64,000 nucleotides of DNA, from positions 440,251,895 to 440,315,894 of the forward strand of contig NC_077227.1 in the NCBI RefSeq assembly GCF_027887165.1, given 5' to 3'. Below, piece by piece: positions 1 through 12,258 of the stretch; position 1 is the stretch's first letter, and each line of letters starts with the position of its first letter. Source of the stretch: Monodelphis domestica. Its lineage: Eukaryota; Chordata; Mammalia; Didelphimorphia; Didelphidae. The position numbers and the translations under genes were made by a program. Under the pieces are notes generated by a model that saw only the letters and a program-made list of their open reading frames with translations, searched no databases and had not been told where the DNA came from.

Positions 1-918
1 AATGAATGAAAACAAAGAGGAGACTGATGTTGACTTTGAGGGAGACTGTCTAATGGAGTGTTCTGGGGATGTATCTTGAGCCCTGTGATGCCCACTGCAT
101 TTATCTGTGACTTGGGAAAAGCCATAGATGACACGTTTATCACATTGACGTATAGCATGAAGTTTTGGGAAAGAATTAACATTGTGTGGCAGAGTCAGGA
201 TCCAAAATTATCTTGCCTGGTTAGAATATTAGGATATGAAATGTAATATGGATAAATTTAAAGTTCTTTGTACTTGGGTTTAAAAAATTAACTTCATTAA
301 AAAAAATATACAGCCAGGGAATTGGAGTTTGGTAACAGCTTGTATGAAAAATCTAGAGATTTTAGTTAGGGATATTCTAAAGCCTGCTCATACCAGCTTG
401 CCAGAGCTGATTGTTAGATTTTCTGAGAGGAATTAGAAATCAGTAAACACTACAAATCAGTGTTTGGTTTATTGTTTTATTCATTTTTAAGATTTGTTGA
501 ATTTTATAATACAGATTAAAGTTAAAAATGTGTATTAGCTGCTTTAAGCACTTAAAAGACTTGTTCTGCTTGGCGCCAGAGAGCAAACGGGGAGCAAAAT
601 ATTTTTCCCTATATAATTTCATGTCTTTAGATAAACTCAGATTTCTAGGTAGGGAAGAGATTTCTGAAGTTGCAGAAAAGGTAGGTTTTAGTTTGATACA
701 AGGGAAAGATTCCTAATAATTAGAGCTATTTAAAAAATAGACTAGGCTATCTTAGGAAATAGTGAGTTTTCCCTTCCCTGGAGGTATTTAGATAGAGGTT
801 AGAATGTACACTTGTTGAGGATGCTGTAGAAGAGATCCTTATTTGGGTATGAGGTTAGATGACTCCTGAAGTCTCTTCTAATATCGAGATTTCATGAAGC
901 TTGTCTCTCATGGTAAAC
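1..918. other. Intergenic, nothing recognised
   Basis: AT-rich DNA with only short chance ORFs (about 60 codons) that show no recognisable domain. I see no repeat family here that I can name with confidence. Confidence 0.5.
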
Positions 919-1500
919 CTGTTGTGGGGGAACTTGAGGTGAACCCAGTTTTGGGATAGGTACCCTTTGCAAAAAATGCAAGACTTCAAAGCTTAGCTTA
1001 AAAATAAAAAGAATAATTTATTAATTTGGAATTCATGTTGAAATGGCTGGGAGACAGTGCAGGTGGAGCACTGCCTCCTAGAGGAGAAGTTTTCTGGGCT
1101 TTATATACACTTTTCACAACATGGTCTACATGACTAGAGATAGGATGATGATGATGATGATGACCTTACTGGGTCTCTGGATCCTGAAATGGGTCATGTG
1201 ATCATGTCCTCTGCCACTAAGTCAAAAGGGGGTGAACTGCCTAGTTTAGAGGACAATCAGATATCTGGGACATAAAGTAGATGTTTATCAGGAACAAAGC
1301 TGGGATATGCCTATCTGTGCTCATCAAGAATAAAGGGAGGAGCTAGAGAGTCTCAAAGTCACCTTCATAAATGTAAGGAATAATTAAGTCTTTCAAATAT
1401 TCTATACAAGCTGGGGGTGGGGAAGCTGTTAGGGTGTCTGGGGAAACCTGTAGGCCCATATCAAGCCTACTCAGATATATTTGATTCCTTTTCTAATTCT
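919..1500 (-). mobile_element. Possible solo LTR, minus orientation
   Basis: Read on the minus strand, a TATA-like 'tatataaag' (complement of about 1099-1108) is followed about 80 bases later by an AATAAA-type signal (complement of about 1016-1022). That spacing is typical of the U3/R region of a retroviral LTR. No clear target duplication or terminal TG/CA pair was fixed, so the boundaries are guesses. A short (GAT)n run lies at about 1146-1163. Confidence 0.35.
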
Positions 1501-1544
1501 CTATTGCTGTCTCTCACCTAGCTTTTGTTCTCTGGAATGTTGTA

Positions 1545-1690
1545 ATCAAATGTAAACTTGATTGTTTCCTTACTTCTTGTATTGTACTTGGAGCTCCCTG
1601 AGGGCAAAAAAGCCTGTTCTTTCATATGTATCCTATGTGCTTAGGGGACCATGATGTGTTCAGCAAACACTGGACTGACTTTGGAATTCA
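1545..1690. repeat. L2/MIR-class relic
   Basis: The stretch around 'ggagctccctgagggcaaaa' followed by 'gtatcctatgtgcttagg' follows the pattern of a widespread L2-type 3' end. Related fragments occur near 13385-13500 and 53620-53740 in this window. Confidence 0.4.
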
Positions 1691-1711
1691 ATGAAAGACT
1701 ATAAGGAGAGA

Positions 1712-3215
1712 CTATTTTATTTTTAAAAATTTATATTTATTTTTAGTTCCAAATATTTCCTTCCCTTTTTCACCTATTGAGAAGGCAAAAAGTAGGATGC
1801 CCCCTTTACAAATGAAGTCATGCAAAACATATTTCCTCATCTGCCACATTCTAAAAGAGATAGAAAGCAAGAAGAATAAAGAAAAAAGGGGCAAAAAGAT
1901 GGCTTAATCTTCATCTTGATTCCATTAGTTCTTTATCTGGAGATGAACAGCATTTGTCTTTATGTATCCTTTGGAATCATGGGGGATCGTTGTATTGGTT
2001 AGAATTGCTGTCTTTCACAGTTGATTATTTTTCCAATATAGTTGTTCTTATATATATTGTTCTCCTGGTTTTGGTCACTTACTTTACCTCAATTCTTTTG
2101 AGACTTCCCAGGCTTTTCTGAAACTACTCTGCTTGTCCTTTCTTATAGCACAATAATATTCTATCACATTCCTATATCAAATTTGTTCAATCATTCCCCT
2201 CAGTTTCCAATTCTTTGCTATCACAAAAAGAGCTGGTACAAATAATTTTTTATTTTTAAATTTTAAATTTTCCTTTTTCTTTGATCTCTTTGTGGTAGAG
2301 ACCTAACAGTGGCATTGCTAGGTAAACAGGTATACCCTATTTTTATAGACACTTGGACATATTTCCACACTGTTCTCCAGAATAATTGAACTAGTTCAAA
2401 GCTCTAGTAACCATGTATCTACTTTCCCACATCTCTTCAGCATTTGTCATTTTCTTTTTCTGTCATCTGAGCCAATCTAATGGTTATGAGTTGGTACCTT
2501 AGAGTTGTTTTACTTTATATTTCTTTAATTATTAATGATTTAGAGCATTCTTTTCACATAACCTTGATAGTTTTGATTTCTTCCTCTGAAAACTCATCTA
2601 TTCATATCATTTAAGCATTTTTTAATTGGGAAATGGCTCTTATTTTTATACATCTGGTTTAGTTCCCTATGTATTTGAGAAATTAAACCTTTATCATAAA
2701 TATTTGCTATAAAACATTTCCCGTTACCTGCTTTTCTTTTAATTTTAACTGTTTTGATTTTGTTTATGCAAAACAACTAAAATTTATGTAATCAAAATTA
2801 TCCATTTTATTTCTCTTGAACCTCTCTATCTCATTTGGCTATGAATTCTTCCTCTGTCCATAAGTCTGACAGAGGATTTTTTTCCATGCTTCCCTAATTT
2901 GCTTAAAATATCATTCTTTCTGTCTAAATCACGTACCCATTTTGAGCTTACTTTGTTACCTTGTGTGAGGTGTTAACACATCTGTGGCCACAGACTCCTT
3001 CCCAGTTTTCTAAGTAATTTTGTTAAATAATGAATTCATGTCCCAATAGCTGGGATCTGTGAATTTATCAAACACTAGATTACTGTGTTTATTTGATTCT
3101 GTATTGTGCACCTAATCTGTTCCATTGATCAGCCACTCTATTTCTTATCCAATACTAAATTATTTTATTGATTACACTGCTTTAGGAATAGTTTGAGATC
3201 TGGGACTGCTGGGCA
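1712..3215 (-). mobile_element. L1 LINE fragment (3' part), minus
   Basis: This is the reverse complement of an L1 3' region: the 'gagccaatctaatggttatgag' style text and the AT-rich block at 2500-2800 mirror the plus-strand L1 at 10.4-12.1 kb in layout. Reading frames are broken throughout. It is an old, dead copy. Confidence 0.7.
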
Positions 3216-5990
3216 AAGGTTAGGCTCTGGAAAATCAGAATTGAAATTGGTTTTCTTTACTGGATACTGTCATCACTGATATTTATATTGTTTCAGAAGA
3301 GTTTTTCGTATTTGCCTCAACTCTTCCTTACAACAACCTGTGAGTTCAGTATGGCAAGTATTATTAGTCTCAATTTCAGGAATTAGAAAGCTGAATTCAA
3401 CACTCAGAGTGGTTAAGTGATTTACTTATGGCCACAAAATAAGTGATGGAAGTGGTATTTGAAATCCAGTTTTGTTTCAATTTACAGGCTAGCAGTCTCC
3501 CCACTATTCCATCCTGCTTCATCTCATCAGTGCCAGGAATACAATGGATAAGCAATCTCTATGACCCCTTTTGGCTCTAAATCCTTTTATCCTAAGATTA
3601 TAACAGGAGTTACTTCAAGACTCAGAGAATCCTAGAGTTTCACAATTGGAAGAGGTCTCAACTCCAACTTGGACCTGAAGAAGAAATATCCTCCATAATA
3701 TCCATGAGAGATAGTCACCCAACCTGTGGAATAACTTCATTGACAGTTCTCTCCATTTTCCAGACAACCCATTCCATTGTTAGACTGCTCTAACTGTGAA
3801 AAAAAGTCATCATGCGGACCTGAATTCTGCTTCTCTAGAAATTCTGCTGTCTGAAATTTCTCTACTGGGTCTTTCTTAGATCTTTGGATAGTGTCCTTCC
3901 AACTTTAATTTTTTTAAAAATCTGTTTTTTTTTAATGTTTGAAATTGTTAGAACACACATCTGAGTGAGCAAGTTTCCACAATAAATTTATTAGGCTCCT
4001 AAGGACAGATGACTCAGAACTGGACCTAGAATAGCATTGAGGCAAAAGGAAAGTACTCAGTGTCAACAGTTATCATCAGTGAATCTTGGGGATGCTCTCA
4101 GGCTGCCCCTTTGTGTCTGACTTCTTTGAGGCCCAGTTCAACTCTTGCTTTGTATAGGAAGCCTTCCTTGATCATAGCTCTTCTATTAAATATCTATCAT
4201 GTAAATAGATAACATAATGTGGCTTGCTGCTTTTCCTCTAATTATTCTGGGTCATAGGCCATAAGATTATTTGATCATAAATTTAGAGAGGAAAAGGACC
4301 TTAGTGATCAACTAGTTCACCTCCTCATTTTAGAGATGAAACTATAGACTCATTGTGGTTCCATGATTTTCATTTGGTTGTCCAGGTGATAAGTAGAAGA
4401 GAAGTATTTAAAATGAGGTGCTAAGATTCAAATCTGATGCTCTTTTTATTTTTATTTTTTTCTTTTAGTTTAGTTTCCCTATATAGACTGAGATACTCAA
4501 TGGCACTGTACTTTCTCCTTCTGAACTCTTCACAATGCCTAAAAAAGTTCTAAATAGGTACTCAGGAAATTTTTGTGGTTCATTTATGTACTTAATGGCA
4601 GGATACTGTGAGAAACTGATTACTACAACAGAAAGACTTGCAAGCAGATGCAAGGAATGGAAACTTGAAGGACTGTCAATCAAGGAGAGAAGGGAAAAAT
4701 TCCAGAGAAGAATTTGGTGAGGGAGACAATTAAGAAAGTCACGATCTGAAACTTCACTTCTACTCTCCTGGACTGTGAGAGAAGGAGCTTGCAGGCGACT
4801 ACTCTGAAGTCTTGACTAATAACTCAACCTTGGAAAAGATTGGGGCATAGCTCTGAAGATCCTTTTCAAGTTATTAACAATATCCCCTCAAAGACAAATC
4901 AACCTTACTTCCTGATATTGAACTTTATAACAGATTAGGGAAACCATAAATTCCCTCTACCCTATCCCAACTCCCTAACTTTCTTCCTTTAAAATAAATC
5001 CCCCTTTTATAGTATTATAGTGTAAAATTAGTCTATTTAAAGCTGAGGTTAACTTACCATCTCTGAATATCTGTTCAGGTCAACAGAAAGAAACAGGAAG
5101 TGGGTGGGAGGGAGGAGTAAGAATCTCAGTTTCTCCTCTAACTTTATTTCCTAGCTTCACCATTCCAGCACTTCCCTTACCTTAAATATCCTAGTTGAAG
5201 GAGCCTCTATTGCAATATATTGTTCAGAGAAACTTAAAACCACTCCTTAGGTAAAACTGTATGTGAGTAGGGGTGGGTGGGTGGGGTGGAAGGGGGTGTT
5301 TCTGCAATTTTTTTGACTAAGGGGGGAAAAAAAAAACTAACTCGGTCCTTGGAGAATGATCATGTTATATACCAGCACGAAACAATTAAAAGCAAAGAAA
5401 ATTGAGCAACAGAAAGCAGGATTTCAAGTCCATTAGAGGATCTGCTAAAATCTCATCACAGGATGAATTCAAGTCCTTAGTCACAAACAAATTAAAATGC
5501 GTGAATCCTTCAGAGACCAACATGAGTTAAAACTTGTGCCAGGGGAAGAAGGCAAGCCCAGAATGTCCATTATCAACCCATCCACATTAATGACCTCAGG
5601 CAATTGCAGCTGCCAATGGACCTGCCAGAGAATTCTTCAATGGAGCCAGATGCCATTGCTAGCAGTATCTCCTACAGCTTGGCATCTGAAGTTTGTGACT
5701 GTTGTCCAATGCAAGAACCATTTGTTAGATTAAACAGCCTTTATCTTCAGTCTTGTGTTATTGAAACATATGCCTGAAATGCCTTAGATGAAAAATCTAC
5801 TTAGAATCAAGAGATATAAGTTGGATGATGGGTACTTATAATCTCCTTTTATCTTCTTTGTTGAATTGGGGGAGAATTCAGTATCATTAAATTTCAAGCT
5901 GGAAGGGCATCTCTCAAGATTATGTCACAGAAAAGTTACTGAAATGCCCTGATCATTATACCAATGAAATCAAGTGTCCAATGAACCACT
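3216..5990. other. Intergenic, with weak MIR-like relics
   Basis: Two stretches resemble reverse-complement MIR cores: about 3330-3480 ('gtggttaagtgatttactt') and about 4290-4400 ('cattttagagatgaaacta'). A 78-codon ORF at 5497-5733 has no recognisable domain. Nothing else could be assigned. Confidence 0.4.
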
Positions 5991-6011
5991 CCAAAAACCT
6001 GTTTCCTTTTC

Positions 6012-6413
6012 TCTTTTTTACACCCTTACCTTCCATTTTATTTTATTTTTAAAAATTAATATATAAGGATATTTTATTTTACCAATTACATATAATAACA
6101 GATTTTCACATAATTTTCTGAAGTTATATGATTCAAATTGTCTCTTGCCCTTCCTTCTTCCCCACAGCATCCCCCACCCCATCCCCCACCCCCTGCCCTA
6201 AGCTCTTATCTTCCATGTTGGTTCCATGTTGGTTGTATTGGTTCCATGTTGATTGTATTGGTTCCAAAGCAGAAGACTGGTAAGGACTAGGCAATGGAGC
6301 AGTAAAGTGATTGCCCAGAGTCACACAGCTAGGAAGTGTTTAAAGCCAAATTTGAACCCAAGATCTCCCATCTCTGAGTCTGGCTCTCAATCCACTGAGC
6401 CATCTAGTTGCCC
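6012..6413 (-). mobile_element. Marsupial tRNA-derived SINE, minus, split by L1 end
   Basis: Complement of the SINE head ('gggcaactagatggctcag') lies at 6395-6413 and its internal 'tgtgactctgggcaatcac' segment at about 6310-6330. The 3' end ('cccttaccttcca') reappears at 6026-6038, separated by the L1 3' end described next. Confidence 0.75.
6039..6205 (-). mobile_element. L1 3' end inserted in the SINE
   Basis: The block runs from a T-rich start through 'ccaattacatataataaca' to a pyrimidine-rich end. It is the reverse complement of the L1 3' end seen on the plus strand at 9.6-9.8 kb. Near-identical 12-base flanks ('cttaccttccat' and 'cttatcttccat') look like a target-site duplication. Confidence 0.65.
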
Positions 6414-7730
6414 TTCCCACCAAAAAAAAAATTTTTTTTTCAAGAAAACAGGGTGTACATTGGTAGCCAGATTAAGAGCATGACCTATGACTTCACAGAG
6501 AATGTAAACTCCTTTAAGTAAATATAAACAATAAAAGAAACTTCAATTATCCCATGGGGAAATATGAGCATGACCCTGGGCCATCCTTGCCACTATGCCC
6601 CCTTTGTTCTATTTCTATACAAAATTTGACTTGGCCTGGGGTTGGTAGAGGAGATCTACCATATTTGTTCTCCTAAAACCCAGGTTAAGCCTCTTGTGAG
6701 TAAATTCCCCCGATTCATCTGATTAACCTAATTAATTCCAATAAAACTATTAATAACCAAGCTGGCATGGGCTCCTCTTTGTTATCTCAGTATTCTCTGG
6801 AAGGTATAGACCATATACTGATCTACCCCTTTATAACTGGCATAGTTGACATGATAATCTATTTTGCTACAAATCAGGGGCAGTGGGACAGAGTCACATA
6901 TTGTAGGGTGGTAGAAAGAACCCTAGAGTAGTTGCAGAAAGACATTAGTTTTATTTCTAGTTCCTCCACTAACTTGATCAGTGACTCTAGTCAAATTATT
7001 CTTCTTTCTATGTCTCATTTACCCCATAGGTAAAATGAGGGTGCTAGAGAAACAGGTATTTCCAACTTCACAGAGGTAGTAAGTAGCAGAGTTGGAATTT
7101 GAAACCAGAACCTCTGACTCCAAAACTTACACTTCATTTTCTTTCTCAGGACCAATGGTATCAAAAAGTCATGAGCTCAAGGTCTTATCTCTCTCTGCCC
7201 ATCCTTGCAATTGGGGGAGGATAATAATAATGCAGTTAATATATATAAAAAAATGAAAGATGAAGATGCAAAGCAAATATTCACTGGAGGGGTGGGATAT
7301 TTCTGAGGACTAGAAGAGATGATCAGAGACTGCAAAGATTGGAGAAAAAAAAGGAAAATTTGCTTAAAATGAATAGGCTTAGGTTTTATAGGACCAGGCT
7401 TCTCTCTTTCCTTGCATTACTTTCCTTACAAATATGATGTAAAGTCAAGGTCACCTTTACTAGTAGTCATTTTTATTGTTCAGACTAGAGGTTGGACTAG
7501 AGGTTGCCAAAGTTCAGAACATCAGTAGGGAAAGGTTGTTCCTATTGTTTTTGTTCACTCGGTCACTGATGTGAATTTATATGATTATTCTTTGTCCCAT
7601 TTGTGACTAATTCAGCAATGATTATTAATCCAGGTTAATCGAAAATTCAGCCCCACATCAGGTTCCATTGAATGCAAAATCTGGACTTGATGTGCTCAAT
7701 GGGCCCTTATATCTCTGAAATCAGCTAGTC
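6414..7730. other. Intergenic, one MIR-like relic
   Basis: A MIR-like core is suggested at about 7000-7150 ('cacagaggtagtaagtagc' with 'aaccagaacctctgactcc'). The rest is unassigned. Confidence 0.35.
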
Positions 7731-7850
7731 TGTCAACCAACAAACATTTATTAAGCACCTACTCTAAAATACTGTGATATAGGCTGGAAATACAAAGGCA
7801 AAAGGGTCTCTGCCCATGGGGAGCCCACAATCTAATGGAGACAAATAACT
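7731..7850 (+). repeat. L2/MIR-class fragment
   Basis: The text 'catttattaagcacctact' followed by 'tggggagcccacaatctaat' matches the common pattern of an ancient mammalian L2-related 3' end. Confidence 0.5.
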
Positions 7851-8290
7851 ATATAGAAACAAGCCAGCCACAAGATAAATAGGAAATAATAAACAGAAGG
7901 AAGACATGAGAATTAAGAAGGATGAGGAAATGCTTCCTCTGGGATATAATAAATTGAGCTGTGGATGTAATTTTTAATTTCAATGGCTTCTCTGGGTCTC
8001 AGACCAGAACTACCTGGGAAAAGGGCTCCTCCAATAGATCAACTATATTGTCCCCACAGAGCTTCTTGGTCCGGAAAGATGGAGATTATTCTCTGCTCTC
8101 CAAACTTCTCCAGTAGGCAAAGTTCAATGAAAGTTTCTTCTAATACTCCTAGAAGTTCCATCCCCCAAGCCTGCCACCTCTAGAGTTTAGATTTGATTGC
8201 CATATTCTGGGTAAGTTTGCCTTGATTTAAAAAAACCGCCCAAAGCAATATTATCTCTGACCACCAAACATTAAGAGGATATAAGTAGGG

Positions 8291-8466
8291 GGCAGCTATG
8301 TGGTCAATGAATTGAGAGACAGGCCTAAAAACAGAAGGTCCTGGATTCAAATATAACCTCAGATATTTCCTAGTTGTGTGACCCTGGGCAAATCACTTAA
8401 TCCCCATTGCCTAACCCTTATCAGTCTTCTGCCTTGGATCCAATAGGTTAAAAAAAAAAAAGAAGA
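8291..8466 (+). mobile_element. Marsupial tRNA-derived SINE, plus
   Basis: Head 'ggggcagctatgtggtcaat', internal 'gtgtgaccctgggcaaatc' and 'gtcttctgccttggatcc', then an A-rich tail with (AAG)n. Several mismatches to other copies show age. Confidence 0.85.
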
Positions 8467-8959
8467 AGAAAAAGGGCAGTGTAGCAAATCACCCTTAGAA
8501 TTGAAATCAGGCAATCTGTGTGATTCTGAAAGAATAATTATTGCTGAGATTCAGGGTCTCTAAGTTTATAGAGCCAAAAGAAGGAAAGAAAAGCTATAGT
8601 GATCTACTTGTATCTTAGATAAAGTCCCGTTATTATTTTAAGATCAGGCCCAGTCCCATTATCAGTGCCTTGATTACTCACAGGAATGGCAGGTAGATTA
8701 ATTAGTTAGTATGGATAAAGAATCTTTGAAGGTGAAAATCTCATAAGAAATAGGTGCTTAGGTATGTCCCAACCAGTCTTCTTATCTTTGTCTCTTATTC
8801 CTAGCAGAGAAAAATGAGAAGCATAATCAATTATCTCATAGCCAAGCCTTTAAGGAGAGAGTTGGTTCCCTATTGAAAAGAATTGTTTTCCTCAGTTGCA
8901 GTAGGAGCAAGTCACAAAATTACACATTCCAGAACTTGTTCACACTCTTCCTCTTACTT

Positions 8960-9095
8960 ACAATAGGATCATTCAATCAGTCAGTCAATATTTTTTTAAG
9001 TACATACTATATTCCTGGTACTGTTCTAAGCACTGAAGATACAAAGACAAAAATGACATAGTCCTTTGTCCTTAAGAAGCCTAAATACTAATGGA
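8960..9095 (+). repeat. L2/MIR-class fragment
   Basis: Contains 'ttaagtacatactatattcc', 'gttctaagcactgaagatac' and 'ccttaagaagcctaaatact', the same pattern as the fragment at 7731. A short (TA)n run follows at about 9117-9140. Confidence 0.5.
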
Positions 9096-9224
9096 AGAAA
9101 AATATGTACACATAGATATATATATATATATATATATCTATATAGGATATATAGAAGATGAATTTCAAGTAGATTTGGGAGGTGATGCACTAGCAGCTGA
9201 GGAGTATGGGAAAGACTTCATGTA

Positions 9225-9820
9225 AACGATGAAGTTCATTATGACAAAGAACCCAGTGAAAGAACTGTTGGAGTCAGAATGCATATGAAAGCATATGATT
9301 TTTCTTTGTTTTTTTCTCTTTTCTTTAACAATATTTTATTTGATCATTTCCAAACATTATTCATTAGAGACAAAGATCATTTTCTTTCTGCCCCCTCCCC
9401 CCCACCTCTCCCATAGCCGACGCGTGATTCCACTGGGTATCACATGTGTTCTTGATTCGAACCCATTTCCATGTTGTTGGTATTTGCACTAGAGTGTTCA
9501 TTTAGAGTCTCTCCTCAGTCATATCCCCTCAACCCCTGTAGTCAATCAGTTGAAAAGCATATGATTTTTCAATTGTTTATTTGGATTTGTGTTTGGGAAT
9601 TTTGGTTTTATATAATTATTTGCTTACAAAAATGAAAAATATGGAAATGTGTTTTGCATGATAATACATGTATAACCCAGATCAAATTGCTTACCAGCTC
9701 TGGGAGTAGGGAGTAGGGATAAAAGGGAAGAAGGGAGACAATTTGGGTCATATAACTTATGTGAAAATTTGCTATTATATGTAATTGGCAATAAATACAT
9801 TAAAAATAAAAGATGAAATT
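9225..9820 (+). mobile_element. L1 3' end, plus, older copy
   Basis: Starts near 'gtgaaagaactgttggagtc' and resumes after the nested L1 with 'gcatgataatacatgtataa', then a purine-rich stretch and an A-rich end at about 9790-9820. The same 'gaaagaactgttggagt' motif begins the L1 3' end near 52.96 kb. Confidence 0.7.
9305..9553 (-). mobile_element. Young 5'-truncated L1, minus, with 17-bp target duplication
   Basis: The insert has its A-rich 3' end on the left (as T-rich DNA) and ends on the right inside the L1 3' untranslated region. It is flanked by perfect 17-base copies of 'aaagcatatgatttttc' at 9288-9304 and 9554-9570. Its body matches the plus-strand L1 near 11.9-12.05 kb but keeps CpGs ('ccgacgcgtga') that older copies have lost, so it is comparatively recent. 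Confidence 0.9.
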
Positions 9821-10444
9821 CAAGTTGAGTCTTCAAGAAAATCAGGGATCCTGAGAGGCAGAGGAGAAGAGAATGCATTCCAAAGCACTGGGATCTGAAC
9901 AATGCATGAGTGATTTCAATAATGGAGTTTCTTTGGAGTTAAATAGTATGCCTATACACATCCAAACTACAACATTGCTTCCCCACATCCTCTCTGGAAG
10001 GGAACACCAACTATCCTCTTCAGCCAGTGGCTCCCATTGCTCTCAAACCTTTTCTAGAATTCTTCTTCATTGGTTCCAAATAAAGGATAATTGGGTGGAT
10101 TTGTGCTTAATGTATCTTTCTAATCAATGGAATAACTTTGGGGCTAATTTATGAAAATTGAATACAGTGGCAAAATGCTGCATTATAACTCTAGTTATTA
10201 CCATAGAATAAAAGGAAGTGTTGGGCAAAATTTATGGACTGTGGAAAGGGCAAACTGAACACTAAAGAAGATATTCCCTACTCCTTTAGGAAACAAACTA
10301 CAGATTTTACTCCAAAGGGCTCTCTCTTAGAACAGCTTGAGAATTTGAAATTTCTTAGCAAATGTGTGAATTTGTTGTTTCCAATAAGCTTCTGATACAG
10401 CAATAATTACAATAATAATAATATCCAGGTTTCTATAGCATTTA

Positions 10445-12113
10445 ACATTTTACATGGAGAAAAAAACCATAACAAAATTTGTTTGGAAGAACAAAATATC
10501 AAGAATATCCAGGAAAATAATGAAAAAAAATGCGAAGGAAGGTGGTCTTACAGTCCCAGATCTCAAACTATACCATAAAACAGTAATCATCCAAATAATA
10601 TGGTACTGGCTAAGAGACAGAAGGGAGGATCAGTGAATAGACTTGGGGTAAGTGACCTCAGCAAGACAGTCTATGATAAGCCCAAAGATCCCAGCTTTTG
10701 GAACCAAAATCCACTATTTGAGAAAAAATACTAGGAAAATTGGAAGACAGTATGGGAGAGATTAGGTTTGGATCAACATCTCACACCCTACACTAAGATA
10801 AATTCAGAATGGGTGAATGACTTGACCATAAACTATAAGTAAACTATAAGTAAATCAGGTGAACACAGAATAGTATACATGCCAGATCTTTGGGAAAGGA
10901 AATATTTTAAGACCAAGCAAGAATTAGAAAAAAATCACAAAATATAAAATAAATAATTTTGATTACATTAAATTAAAAAGGTTTTGTACAAACAAAATCA
11001 ATGTAACCAAAAATTAGAAGGGAAGCAACAAATTGGGGAAAATCTTCATACTAAAAACCTCGGACAAAGGTCTAATTACTCAAATTTATAAAGAGCTAAA
11101 TCAATTGTACAAAAAAATCAAGCCATTCTCCAATTGATAAATGGGCAAGGGATATGAATAGGCAATTTTCAAATAAAGAAATCATAACTATTAATAAGCA
11201 CATGAAAAAGTGTTCTAAATTTCTTATAATCAGGGAGATGCAAATCAAAACAACTCTGAGGTATCACCTCACACCTAGCAGATTGGCTAACATGACAGCA
11301 AAGCAAAGTAATGAATGCTGGAGGGAATGTGGCAAAGTTGGGGCATTAATGTGCTGCTGGTGGAGTTGTGAATTGATCCAACCATTCTGGAGAGCAATTT
11401 GGAACTCTGCCCAAAAGGCACTAAAAGACTGTCTGCCCTCTGATCCTGCCATAGCACTGCTGATTTTATACCCCAAAGAGATAATAAGGAAAAAGACCTG
11501 TACAAGAATATTCATAGCTGCACTCTTGGTGGTGGTAAAAAAATTGGAAAATGAGGGGTTACCCTTCAATTGGGGAATGGCTGAACAAATTGTGATATCT
11601 GTTGGTGATGGAATACTATTGTGCTCAAAGGAATAATAAACTGGAGGAATTCCATGGGAACTGGAACAACCTCCAGGAATTGATGCAGAGTAAGGGGAGC
11701 AGAACCAGGAAAACATTGTACACAGAGACTGATACACTGTGGTACAATCAAATGTAATGGACTTCTCCATTAGTGTCAATGTAGTGATCCTGAACAACTT
11801 GGAGGGGTTTACAAGAAAGAACACTATCCACATTCAGAGGAAAATCTGTGGGAGCAGAAACACCGAAGAAAAAAACAACTGCTTAATTATATGGGTTGAA
11901 GGGGATATGACTGGGGATATAGACTCTAAATGATCATTCTAGTGCAAACATCAACAACATGGAAATAGGTTCTGATCAAGGACACATGTGAAACCCAGTG
12001 GAATTGCATGTCAGCCTCATGAAGGAGTGGGGGGAGGGGAAGGAGGGAGGGAAAGAATATGATTCTTGTAATCAAGGAATAATCTAAATTGACTAAATAA
12101 AATTTTCTAAAAA
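10445..12113 (+). mobile_element. L1 LINE, 3' 1.7 kb, plus
   Basis: The left part (10454-10636) encodes a C-terminal piece of L1 ORF2 with 'KEGGLTVPDLKLYHK' and 'IIWYWLRDR', typical of L1. The rest is the long L1 3' region ('gggcaagggatatgaatagg', 'aggtatcacctcacacctag') ending in a G-rich run and an A-rich tail. Frames are interrupted, so the copy is inactive. Long ORFs within it on either strand (160 codons plus, 189 codons minus) are by-products of L1 sequence. Confidence 0.9.
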
Positions 12114-12186
12114 AATTTACATGGATCTGCATACATAAATGTATGTATATGTTTATATATATATATGTGCATATATATATATATAT

Positions 12187-12258
12187 AGTATGCCCCCAAA
12201 ACCTTGGTGAAGTTTTAAGTTTTAATAGCTTAAAATTTAAAGTTTAATAGCTTAAGAT
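12187..12258. mobile_element. One arm of a mariner-like MITE
   Basis: The text 'cccccaaaaccttggtgaag' followed by 'ttttaagttttaatagctta' resembles one arm of the palindromic element at 62.63-62.72 kb. The second arm is not evident. Confidence 0.45.

Noticed and set aside
8291-8466. tRNA gene in the SINE heads
   Set aside because: The SINEs derive from a tRNA but lack a complete cloverleaf and carry many substitutions. No functional tRNA gene was found.
11264-11833. 189-codon minus-strand ORF, the second longest in the window
   Set aside because: It lies antisense within the 3' region of a plus-strand L1 and shows no protein family signature. It is a by-product of L1 sequence.
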